Translations under genes and position numbers: made by a program
Shown here: positions 1 through 6,863 of the stretch, piece by piece
Numbering within the stretch: position 1 is the stretch's first letter
How the letters are laid out: the number at the start of each line of letters is the position of its first letter
The notes under the pieces: generated by a model
The model's database searches: none
Seen by the model: only the letters and a program-made list of their open reading frames with translations
Told to the model about the DNA's origin: nothing
DNA from: Desulfobulbaceae bacterium
Lineage (GTDB): Bacteria > Desulfobacterota > Desulfobulbia > Desulfobulbales > Desulfobulbaceae
DNA: 8,761 nucleotides
Direction: 5' to 3'
Assembly: GCA_011322715.1 (NCBI GenBank)
Contig: DRLX01000020.1
Coordinates: 1 to 8,761, forward strand

Positions 1-36
1 ACGAAAGATACAAAAAGTACGAAAAATACGAATAAA
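1..36. repeat. Degenerate 9-base tandem repeat at the left edge
   Basis: Four imperfect 9-base units follow each other: acgaaagat, acaaaaagt, acgaaaaat, acgaataaa. The unit is three codons long and in frame with the exonuclease, where it would read Thr-Lys-Asp, Thr-Lys-Ser, Thr-Lys-Asn, Thr-Asn-Lys. The array runs off the left edge, so its full length is unknown. It could be a low-complexity N-terminal tail or an intergenic repeat that happens to be open. Confidence 0.6.
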
Positions 37-804
37 AAAAATGACCTTTTTCTTGTCTCCTGGAATGTCAATGGCCTGCGGGCTGCCTTGAAAAAGGGAT
101 TTCTCGACAACTTCTTTGAACTGGATGCCGACATATTCGCCCTGCAGGAGATCAAGGCCCTGCCCGATCAGCTGCCCGATGACGTCCGGCAAATCCCCGG
201 TTATCATATCTTCTGGTATCCGGCCCAAAAAAAAGGATACTCGGGAACCGCTGTCTTCAGCAAAACAGAACCCCTGTCCGTGCAATATGGCCTGGAGGAA
301 GCTGATTTTGATGCCGAGGGCCGGGTACTGACCCTTGAATTTGCTGATTTTTTCTTTATAACAGCCTATTTTCCCAATGCCCAGCCCAAGTTGAAACGGA
401 TTGATTTCAAGCAGCGGTTCAACACCAGACTTCTGGCCCATATGGACCGTCTTGCCGGGAAAAAATCCGTGATTCTCTGCGGCGATCTCAATGTGGCCCA
501 CAAGCCCATAGACCTTGCCAACCCCAAGGCCAATGAAAAAAATCCCGGCTACTCCCCCCAGGAACGGGCCTGGATGGATGAGGTCATCCGGGCCGGTTAT
601 GTGGATACCTTTCGCCTGTTCAACAGTGATCCCGGCCAGTACAGCTGGTGGAGCTACCGGTTCGATGCCCGGGCAAAGAATATCGGCTGGCGCATAGACT
701 ATTTTCTGGTTGATCCCGGCAGCCGCGACCGGGTCATCGATGCGGCCATCCATGATGACATCACCGGCTCGGACCACTGCCCGGTCAGTCTGCGCTTCAA
801 ATGA
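1..804 (+). CDS. xthA: Exodeoxyribonuclease III / AP endonuclease, 5' end incomplete or frame-ambiguous
   Basis: Mg-dependent endonuclease/exonuclease/phosphatase-fold enzyme that cuts DNA 5' of abasic sites in base excision repair and removes 3' blocking groups. The reading frame shows the family motifs in order: SWNVNGLRAALKKGF (58-102), LQEIKA with metal-binding Glu at 148-150, GYSGTAVFS, TAYFPNAQ, GDLN with catalytic Asp at 484-486 and Asn at 490-492, WRIDYFLVD, and the C-terminal GSDHCPV with the Asp-His pair at 772-777. About 250 residues are family-like, close to the usual length. The frame is open to base 1 with no ATG, GTG or TTG ahead of the SWNVNG motif. The start therefore lies left of the window, or the ATG at 41 is the true start and one base is missing in the T run at 47-51. 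The 3' end overlaps the next gene's first possible ATG (ATGA, 801-804). Family assignment is secure; the N-terminus is not. Confidence 0.93.
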   Translation, partial: TKDTKSTKNTNKKNDLFLVSWNVNGLRAALKKGFLDNFFELDADIFALQEIKALPDQLPDDVRQIPGYHIFWYPAQKKGYSGTAVFSKTEPLSVQYGLEEADFDAEGRVLTLEFADFFFITAYFPNAQPKLKRIDFKQRFNTRLLAHMDRLAGKKSVILCGDLNVAHKPIDLANPKANEKNPGYSPQERAWMDEVIRAGYVDTFRLFNSDPGQYSWWSYRFDARAKNIGWRIDYFLVDPGSRDRVIDAAIHDDITGSDHCPVSLRFK

Positions 805-807
805 GGA
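803..807 (+). promoter_or_regulatory. Ribosome binding site deciding the response-regulator start
   Basis: GAGGA at 803-807 lies 8 bases before the ATG at 816, an ideal distance. It is too close to the ATG at 810 (2 bases) and overlaps the codons after the ATG at 801, which has no Shine-Dalgarno-like sequence of its own. It therefore favours 816 as the start. It sits across the stop codon of the upstream exonuclease gene, which suits translational coupling. Confidence 0.6.
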
Positions 808-815
808 CCATGAGT

Positions 816-1472
816 ATGGCAGACCATGGATATCGCATCGTTATTGCCGATGATCACAGCCTGATTCGCAAAGGGCTGCGTACCATTATTGAGCTCGAAT
901 CCGACATGCAGGTCATCGGTGAGGCGGGTGACGGCGAAGAATTATTGAAATTTCTCGCCAGCGAACAACCGGACATGGTGATCATGGACATCTCCATGCC
1001 CAACATAAACGGCATTGATGCCATCGGCAAGGTATTGTCCCTGTATCCAGGAATCCGCATCCTGATGTTGACTATGCACCGGAACAGTCAGTATTTCTAT
1101 AATGCCGTTTCCGCCGGCGCCCACGGATACCTGATCAAGGATGATTCGGATACAGAGTTACTGACCGCCATTGATACCGTCCGTTCCGGGAAAACCTATA
1201 TCTCGCCGCAGCTCTCCTCCGAAGTCGCCGATACCATGCTGTCCGCTTTTCGTGAACACCGTGACCCATCCATTATCAACCTGACTCCACGGGAACGTGA
1301 TGTCCTTGACCTTGTCGTCAAGGGACATACCAGCAAACAGATCGCCGACATTCTCTGTTTGAGTCCGCGAACCATTGACCATCACCGGGCCAGTCTCTTG
1401 AAAAAATTCAAAATGAAAAATACGGTCGACCTGGTGAAGTATGTCGTCAAGAATTCGCTTGTTCCTGAATAA
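816..1472 (+). CDS. NarL/FixJ-family response regulator (REC + LuxR-type HTH)
   Basis: Cytoplasmic two-component transcription factor. Numbered from the ATG at 816 (218 residues), the receiver domain covers about 5-122. It has the acidic pair D12-D13 (IADDHS), the phosphoacceptor D58 (IMDISMPN), T86 (MLTMH) and the conserved K108 (YLIKDD). The LuxR-type helix-turn-helix covers about 153-215 (LTPRERDVLDLV, then GHTSKQIADILCLSPRTIDH). Length is typical of the family. I chose 816 over the in-frame ATGs at 801 and 810 because GAGGA at 803-807 is correctly spaced only for 816. The gene starts within the end of the exonuclease gene, so the two are probably one transcript. No histidine kinase adjoins it. 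The kinase at 4588-6783 has an HDFNN-type dimerisation domain, whereas NarL-type regulators usually pair with HisKA_3 kinases, so I infer an orphan regulator. Target genes cannot be read from the sequence. Confidence 0.93.
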   Translation: MADHGYRIVIADDHSLIRKGLRTIIELESDMQVIGEAGDGEELLKFLASEQPDMVIMDISMPNINGIDAIGKVLSLYPGIRILMLTMHRNSQYFYNAVSAGAHGYLIKDDSDTELLTAIDTVRSGKTYISPQLSSEVADTMLSAFREHRDPSIINLTPRERDVLDLVVKGHTSKQIADILCLSPRTIDHHRASLLKKFKMKNTVDLVKYVVKNSLVPE

Positions 1473-1487
1473 TATCGAGGATATTTT
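1471..1487 (+). terminator. Weak terminator-like hairpin after the response regulator
   Basis: AATATC (1471-1476), a GAG loop, and GATATT (1480-1485) followed by TT form a 6-bp stem that begins inside the TAA stop. The stem is AT-rich and the T run short, so termination may be weak and read-through into the gene at 1551 is plausible. Confidence 0.25.
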
Positions 1488-1538
1488 GAAGGCTGTCCTT
1501 ACACGCACCCTTGATAATCAGATAACAGCGAAGACGCC

Positions 1539-1542
1539 GGAG
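1539..1542 (+). promoter_or_regulatory. Ribosome binding site for the DUF2868 gene
   Basis: GGAG at 1539-1542 is 8 bases upstream of the GTG at 1551. It supports the GTG start; there is no in-frame ATG close by. A GATAAT hexamer at 1513-1518 resembles a -10 box, but I see no convincing -35 partner. Confidence 0.5.
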
Positions 1543-1550
1543 ATGTTGCC

Positions 1551-3140
1551 GTGAAAAAGTGGACCTGGTCGCTTGCCGACGTTCTTGACCTGGAATTCTT
1601 TTTTATCCGAGATCAGGATATTCAGAAGCAAGATAACAAGGAAACTCCTGCCGAACGGAACCGTCGAATCTATCTTGCCGTTAAGGATTCTTGTCCGCCG
1701 GAGGATGAAAACGGGAGGTCTTCCTGTCTGCTGCGAAGGTGGCTCTCCGCCCGCCGCACGGAGTTTCTTCAGCAGAAGAACGACGACAACATATTGCCGG
1801 GCCGGTTGTTTGACGAGTTGATGCGGATCAGTTCCCGGGCCTTTTTCCTGCTCTCCTTTATCGGGGGCTGGGGTGCCGCCCTCTCGTATTTACACTATGC
1901 CGGTAAAACGCCGGTCAACGTGGCAACCTTTCTGGCCCTTTTTGTCGTCAGCCAGCTCCTTGTCCTGACCATTCTCCTTTTTTTCCTCGCCGCGGGCCGC
2001 CTGCGCACCCGGCCGCCTCTGCCCCTGACCTATGGTCTGGTCCGCAGAATGGTTTTTTTCCTGGCCGCCAAAATCAGCCGCCTGGCCCCGCAGACCGGCC
2101 CGGGCCGCCATCTTGCCGCCATCTCCGGCAATATTCACAGATACAGTGAATTATACGGCCCGATTTTCATCCTGCCGTTTTTTTTACTCGTGCAACTTGC
2201 GGCCATCGGTTTTAACCTTGGGGTAGAAGCGGCCATCCTGCTCAAAGTGGTGGGCACGGACGTTGCCTTTGGCTGGCAGTCAACCCTGCAGGCCGGGGCA
2301 GAGGGTGTTTTTCACCTGGTGCGTCTCATTGCCCTGCCCTGGTCCTGGGCCCTGCCCGCCGGTATCGGGTATCCGACCCTTGCCCAGATCCAGGGCAGCC
2401 GGATGGTGCTGAAAGAGGGAATCTATCATCTCAGCACCGGCGCCCTGGCCTCCTGGTGGCCTTTTCTCTGTCTCTGTGTCGCCTTCTACGGCCTGCTGCC
2501 TCGTCTTCTCCTCTACATCAGCGGCCGCATGGCCCTGGATCGTCTCCTGCGCCGTCTCCCGTTTGATGCCGCTGCCCACAGACAACTGCTGCACGCAATG
2601 ACAACTCCCCGGCTTGCCACAACCGCTGCCGTTGAGCAGAAAGGGGAACACAAACAACCGCCGGCGGAATCTGAACCTGAACCCGAACCTGCACAGGTGG
2701 TCGGTACGGGTGGGGGCGGCCAGGCCCTGGTCCTGATTGCCGACGAAATATTTTCCGACTGTCCCTGGGAAGAGTTTGCCGAACTGGCCCACCGGCGAAC
2801 AGGAGTTCAACCCGGAAAATATCTTGTCTTTGATGAACCTGGTGATGACGAAGAGCTTTTTTTTCACGAGATTAAACAGGCATTAGGACCGGATATAAAC
2901 AGTGTGCTCATCCTGCAGGAGGCCTGGCAGCCGCCCATTGAAGAATTTTTCGCCTTCCTGGACGACCTGCGTGCCATCATCGGCAAAAAACTGCTGATCA
3001 CCATCCTCCTCATCGGCAAACCTACCCCGCATACTCTATTGACGGAAGTACGGGATCGTGATTATACCATCTGGCAACAAAAGATTATCGCACAAGGCGA
3101 TCCCTACCTGCAATGCCTCCGCCTACTTAACCCACGATAA
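1551..3140 (+). CDS. DUF2868-type membrane protein of unknown function
   Basis: A 529-residue protein starting at GTG. The N-terminus (LADVLDLEFFF, residues 8-18) matches my recollection of DUF2868 proteins. Hydrophobic segments suitable for membrane crossing lie at about 97-117, 122-149, 202-224 and 301-323, so four helices are likely, with a cytoplasmic-looking basic region between the second and third. After the last helix comes a charged stretch and a Glu-Pro-rich linker (SEPEPEP, 374-380) with a Gly run (387-390). A soluble alpha/beta-looking domain (391-529) follows; it contains LILQEAWQPPIEEF (453-466) and LLITILLIGKP (481-491). The stop overlaps the ATG of the GTPase gene by one base, so the two proteins are probably made in step and may form a membrane complex. 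I know of this gene pair as recurrent in proteobacterial genomes, but not of an established function. Domain identity is from memory, not a search. Confidence 0.85.
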   Translation: MKKWTWSLADVLDLEFFFIRDQDIQKQDNKETPAERNRRIYLAVKDSCPPEDENGRSSCLLRRWLSARRTEFLQQKNDDNILPGRLFDELMRISSRAFFLLSFIGGWGAALSYLHYAGKTPVNVATFLALFVVSQLLVLTILLFFLAAGRLRTRPPLPLTYGLVRRMVFFLAAKISRLAPQTGPGRHLAAISGNIHRYSELYGPIFILPFFLLVQLAAIGFNLGVEAAILLKVVGTDVAFGWQSTLQAGAEGVFHLVRLIALPWSWALPAGIGYPTLAQIQGSRMVLKEGIYHLSTGALASWWPFLCLCVAFYGLLPRLLLYISGRMALDRLLRRLPFDAAAHRQLLHAMTTPRLATTAAVEQKGEHKQPPAESEPEPEPAQVVGTGGGGQALVLIADEIFSDCPWEEFAELAHRRTGVQPGKYLVFDEPGDDEELFFHEIKQALGPDINSVLILQEAWQPPIEEFFAFLDDLRAIIGKKLLITILLIGKPTPHTLLTEVRDRDYTIWQQKIIAQGDPYLQCLRLLNPR

Positions 3141-4564
3141 TGAATACAAAAACCCCTGAATTTGCCGTTGTCGGCCATCCCAACGAGGGAAAATCTTCAG
3201 TTCTCTCAACCCTGGCCGAGGATGATTCCGTACGGATCAGTCCCATCCCCGGAGAGACCAGGGAATGCCGCCGCTTCCCGGTGCGCATCGACGGTCGGGA
3301 AATAATCGCCTTTATCGATACACCCGGTTTCCAGAATCCGCGCCGCAGCCTGCAGTGGATGCGCAGGTATCAGGGACCTGATGAGCGATTATTAAATGAT
3401 TTTATTGCCGCCCATGAAAATGATCCCGCCTTTCACGATGACTGCCGACTCCTGCGCCCCCTGATTGAGGGGGCCGGTATCATCTTTGTTGTCGATGGTT
3501 CACGTCCTGTGCGCAACATGGACCGGGCGGAGATGGAAATCCTGCGTCTCACCGGACGTCCACGGATGGCCATTATCAACAACAAGGATGATGAAACCGG
3601 CTTTCTTGACCAGTGGCAGCTTGAATTTCGCAAACATTTTAATGCAATCCGCGTATTCAACTCCAATCGTGCCACCTATGCCGAGCGCATTGCCCTGCTG
3701 GAGAGCCTGAAGGCCATTGACCAGGACATTGAAGAAACCCTGGAATTCGTGATCCAGGCCTTTATCAGGGACTGGTCGGCAAGAAATCGAAAAACCGCCG
3801 ATCTCATTATCATGTTTCTCAAAGAGGTCCTTTCTTATCAACGGGCTGTTTCTCCACCTGCAGGTAAGGACGAAGAAGAGGTCCGCAGAAAAATGCGGCA
3901 GAAGTTCAACCAATTTGTCCGCAAGCGGGAACGGGCGACCTATCAGCAGATTCGCCGACTGTTCAAGCATAATATTTTTTCGCCCGAACTCCCCGCCCAT
4001 TCCATCCTCAACGAGGATATTTTTGCGGAAAAAACCTGGCGGTTTCTCGGCCTGACCACCAGGCAACTGGTCCTGGCCGGGGCACTCAGCGGCGCGGCCC
4101 TGGCAGCCGGTATAGATGTGGCGGCCGGAGGCGCCTCCCTTGGCATTTTTACCGCTATGGGTGGTGTTTTCGGTGCTGCGGCAACCGCTGCCAAGGGAAA
4201 AGATCTGTTGACCGGGACCAGGCTGCTCGGTATCCGGCTGGACCATGAACAACTGCGTATAGGGCCGGTAAAGTCTCCGCAGATGATGTATATCCTGCTG
4301 GACCGGGCATTGCTGTTTTACCACTGGATTATCAATTGGGCCCATGGCCGCAGGGATTATCCTGACCGGGACAAGACCGGGCGAACAGAGCTGGAAAAAC
4401 GAGAAATGACCGCAGGCTGGTCACGAGAGGAACAACGGATTTGCGAGCAATTCTTTCAGGCCGTCACCACAAACGATGAACCGGCCCTGCTCAGTCGAAC
4501 CGGTGAAATGCGCAGGCTGATGATGAAAAAACTCTCTGCGCTGTCGACAAAAGAAAGAAGCTGA
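3140..4564 (+). CDS. Era-like GTPase with DUF3482-type C-terminus
   Basis: A 474-residue protein with an N-terminal TRAFAC-class GTP-binding domain. It shows the P-loop GHPNEGKS (12-19), a switch I Thr in PGETRE (T40), the G3 motif DTPG (60-63) and the G4 motif NKDD (148-151, fitting NKxD). All key nucleotide-binding residues appear intact. A helical, highly charged region follows (about 195-285), then a Gly/Ala-rich hydrophobic stretch at about 308-351 that looks like a glycine-zipper hairpin able to enter a membrane, then a charged tail. This arrangement fits GTPase proteins carrying DUF3482. The start ATG shares its A with the TAA of the DUF2868 gene, and no Shine-Dalgarno sequence precedes it. 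Translation is therefore probably by termination-reinitiation. Inferred role: a GTP-switched protein acting with the upstream membrane protein. Its process and substrate are unknown. Confidence 0.9.
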   Translation: MNTKTPEFAVVGHPNEGKSSVLSTLAEDDSVRISPIPGETRECRRFPVRIDGREIIAFIDTPGFQNPRRSLQWMRRYQGPDERLLNDFIAAHENDPAFHDDCRLLRPLIEGAGIIFVVDGSRPVRNMDRAEMEILRLTGRPRMAIINNKDDETGFLDQWQLEFRKHFNAIRVFNSNRATYAERIALLESLKAIDQDIEETLEFVIQAFIRDWSARNRKTADLIIMFLKEVLSYQRAVSPPAGKDEEEVRRKMRQKFNQFVRKRERATYQQIRRLFKHNIFSPELPAHSILNEDIFAEKTWRFLGLTTRQLVLAGALSGAALAAGIDVAAGGASLGIFTAMGGVFGAAATAAKGKDLLTGTRLLGIRLDHEQLRIGPVKSPQMMYILLDRALLFYHWIINWAHGRRDYPDRDKTGRTELEKREMTAGWSREEQRICEQFFQAVTTNDEPALLSRTGEMRRLMMKKLSALSTKERS

Positions 4565-4587
4565 CCGGTGAGTGCCGGATAGGGCAA

Positions 4588-6783
4588 TCAACCCAGGGCC
4601 TGATAGATGGCGCGAAGAAACCGGGTTCGCTGCACGGGTTTCTGCAGAACGCTGTGGATGCCGATTTCCATGGCCTGAGCCCGATTCAGAGCGGCGCTGT
4701 ACCCTGTGCAGAGAATAATGGGAAGTTCCGGCTTAATCAGCAGTGCCTCACGGGCGATTTCCGCACCCGTCATTTTGGGCATGGCCATATCAGTGATCAA
4801 CAGGTCACAACTCTCCGGGTCCGCCCTAAGCGCATCAAGAATATTCCGGCCGCGCTCAAAGGACAAAACAGTATACCCTGAATCCTCCAGAAAGGTCTTC
4901 ATCACGTCCCGCACCGGCTCCTCGTCATCAACCAGCATGATTGTCTGACCCGAGCCCTTGGGAACAGGGGAAATTGTTGCAAGCGCCTGTGGTCTCGTCT
5001 GTCGGTCGATGGCCGGAATAAAGATACGGAAGGTAGTACCTGCATCAATGGTACTGCTCACCTCAATCTTTCCCTTACAGTTACTGATTATACCGTGAAC
5101 CAGGGCCAGGCCGAGCCCGGTGCCATGGTTGCGGGAGCGGGTGGTGAAATATGGTTCAAAAATTTTGTCACGGGTCGCCTCATCCATGCCGCAGCCCGTA
5201 TCCGTTACTTCCAGCACTGCGTACATTCCAGGACCTGACAACTCCGGATCAAAAAGATCATCCCCGTCTTTGATTTCACGATCAAAGAGATGAATACTCA
5301 AGGTACCGCCCGTCTTCTCCATGGCCTGATAGCTATTGGTGCAGAGATTCATCACCACCTGATGAATCTGGGTCGGGTCAGCGAATACAACAGCCCGGCT
5401 CTGCAGATCCATTGTCATTTCAATGGTTGCCGGGATGGAAGAGCGTAACAGTTTACAGGCCTCTTTGACGATAACGGCCAGGGGAAATGGTTTTTTCTGC
5501 TGATCAGCCTTGCGGGAAAAAGTCAATATTTGTTGCACCAGGTCACGGGCCCGGCGGGCGGCGGTCAGAGAATCGCCAAGATACTTTTTCAGTTTGGCCT
5601 CATCGTCGGTCCGCATCCGGGCAAGTTCGATATAACCAAACATTGCCGAAAGAATATTGTTGAAATCATGGGCAATTCCTCCGGCAAGCGTGCCAATGGC
5701 CTCCATCTTCTGGGCCTGACGCAGGTCATCTTCCATCTGTTGCGCTCTTGTGATATCGGAGAGCATGCCTTCAATATATTGGGCTTTACCGGCATTATCA
5801 CGCACCAGACGCGCCGTCAGGGTGATAGTCAGGTTACCTCCCTTTTTATGGCGCATTTCAGCATGGAAATTGGTGACAAAACCGTGCTCTTTCAACGCAT
5901 CGATCAGGTGGTGGCGCTGCTCCTTATCGACCCAGAGATCCCGTCCCGTGTCCGTGCAGCAGGCAATGCATTCTTCCGGGGAGGAATATCCGAAAATTTG
6001 CGCCATGGCAGGATTTGCCGTCAGTACTTTTCCTTCCAGGGTCTCTTGAAAGATACCCTCCATCGAGCCCTCAAAGATGGACCGATACCGTTTTTCGGAA
6101 TCTTCGAGCTGTTTTTTCTGCTCGGCAATTCTCCCGGCCATGGCATTGACTTCTTCTATAATGGCACTCAATTCCAACTGTGGTGCAGGTGGCAACGGCC
6201 GGCTATAATCACCGGCGGCTATTCTGCGAATACCTTGCGTCAACATCTGAAGTGGTTTGGTCAGCCAGATATGCATGAACAGATCAATGGCCACAAGAAT
6301 AACCAGCAACAGGACGATAATGATAATAAAACCGGTGGTAATTGTTTTCTGCTGCCGATTCCTCAGTTGTTGATCGCTGAAATAGAGAATAACGGTACCG
6401 ATTTCCCGACCTTTGGCCTTTAAGACCTTTTGTTTGCGAATGAGCTTGCTGGTCGGCCCGTTGATTTCATCAATCAGCACGTCGCCATATTCATTTTTGA
6501 TGGTAATACCCTGAACAAAATCGGTTCCATCAAGGTAGACACGGGCAATATGATTGAGCGTTTGATTATCAAAATTATAGAGAGGCAGAAAAAACATCTC
6601 GCCGGCCTCATTTATGACCTGATTCGCCTTGATTTCAACATCCCTGGCCAGTTTCCTGCTGGAGAGCACCTGGTAGGACAAACTCAGAACAAGCGTCATC
6701 ACGATGACGATACAGGTCAACCCGAAGCCAAGGTCCCTGGCAATGGAACGGCGTGTAAAAAACGCTGAAGAAGGAAAGGTCAT
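4588..6783 (-). CDS. Hybrid sensor histidine kinase (periplasmic sensor, HAMP, PAS, HisKA, HATPase, REC)
   Basis: A 731-residue inner-membrane signalling protein. Domains in order: transmembrane helix 18-39; extracytoplasmic sensor about 40-147 containing LPLYNFDNQT (66-75); transmembrane helix 150-171; HAMP about 172-225; PAS about 230-348; and the dimerisation domain with phosphorylatable H372 in GGIAHDFNNILSA. The ATPase domain has the N box with N483, G1 DTGCGM (528-533), F box FEPYFTT (542-548) and G2 GTGLGL (554-559). A C-terminal receiver domain (about 613-730) has phosphoacceptor D665 (LLITDMAMPK), T693 and K715. All catalytic residues are present, so an active phosphorelay kinase is expected. 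Its signal is unknown. The ATG at 6783 is the first start after an in-frame TAA and has no Shine-Dalgarno sequence; an eight-T run precedes it instead. It converges on the GTPase gene with only 23 bases between stops and no strong terminator. No partner regulator adjoins it. Confidence 0.95.
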   Translation of the reverse strand: MTFPSSAFFTRRSIARDLGFGLTCIVIVMTLVLSLSYQVLSSRKLARDVEIKANQVINEAGEMFFLPLYNFDNQTLNHIARVYLDGTDFVQGITIKNEYGDVLIDEINGPTSKLIRKQKVLKAKGREIGTVILYFSDQQLRNRQQKTITTGFIIIIVLLLVILVAIDLFMHIWLTKPLQMLTQGIRRIAAGDYSRPLPPAPQLELSAIIEEVNAMAGRIAEQKKQLEDSEKRYRSIFEGSMEGIFQETLEGKVLTANPAMAQIFGYSSPEECIACCTDTGRDLWVDKEQRHHLIDALKEHGFVTNFHAEMRHKKGGNLTITLTARLVRDNAGKAQYIEGMLSDITRAQQMEDDLRQAQKMEAIGTLAGGIAHDFNNILSAMFGYIELARMRTDDEAKLKKYLGDSLTAARRARDLVQQILTFSRKADQQKKPFPLAVIVKEACKLLRSSIPATIEMTMDLQSRAVVFADPTQIHQVVMNLCTNSYQAMEKTGGTLSIHLFDREIKDGDDLFDPELSGPGMYAVLEVTDTGCGMDEATRDKIFEPYFTTRSRNHGTGLGLALVHGIISNCKGKIEVSSTIDAGTTFRIFIPAIDRQTRPQALATISPVPKGSGQTIMLVDDEEPVRDVMKTFLEDSGYTVLSFERGRNILDALRADPESCDLLITDMAMPKMTGAEIAREALLIKPELPIILCTGYSAALNRAQAMEIGIHSVLQKPVQRTRFLRAIYQALG

Positions 6784-6803
6784 GAAAAAAAACGGTTCTG
6801 GAT

Positions 6804-6809
6804 ATTATC
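6804..6809 (-). promoter_or_regulatory. Possible -10 box for the histidine kinase
   Basis: On the minus strand the hexamer reads GATAAT, five of six matches to TATAAT, and would give a leader of only about 13-15 bases before the ATG at 6783. No good -35 box lies at the expected distance, so this is a weak candidate. Confidence 0.2.
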
Positions 6810-6823
6810 GGTGTAATGTCTCC

Positions 6824-6863
6824 GAAAATAGCCCACGAAGCGTTGCCGCTCCAGGCTATTTTC
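6824..6863 (-). terminator. Perfect 10-bp inverted repeat, probable terminator of the epimerase transcript
   Basis: GAAAATAGCC at 6824-6833 and GGCTATTTTC at 6854-6863 are exact reverse complements separated by 20 bases. Inside the loop, AGCG (6839-6842) and CGCT (6847-6850) can add a second 4-bp stem. On the minus strand the structure lies 44 bases beyond the epimerase stop and ends in a short T-rich arm, as a rho-independent terminator would, although the T run is inside the stem and no long U tract follows. It could instead be a leader structure for the kinase mRNA or a protein-binding site. Confidence 0.5.

Noticed and set aside
2280..2867. 195-residue open frame on the minus strand opposite the DUF2868 gene
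   Set aside because: Its phenylalanine/arginine repeats mirror the Glu-Pro linker codons of the real gene, so it is a composition effect.
3500..4345. 281-residue open frame on the minus strand opposite the GTPase
   Set aside because: It is antisense to intact GTPase coding sequence and shows no family motif or convincing start.
4565..4578. CCGG-TGAGTG-CCGG as an intrinsic terminator
   Set aside because: The stem is only 4 bp and no T run follows on either strand.
5530..6423. 297-residue open frame on the plus strand opposite the histidine kinase
   Set aside because: It lies wholly antisense to a kinase with every expected motif, and its translation shows no recognisable domain.
4588..6783. 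The hybrid kinase as partner of the response regulator at 816-1472
   Set aside because: The genes are 3 kb apart in opposite orientation, the kinase has its own receiver, and its dimerisation domain type does not usually pair with NarL-type regulators.
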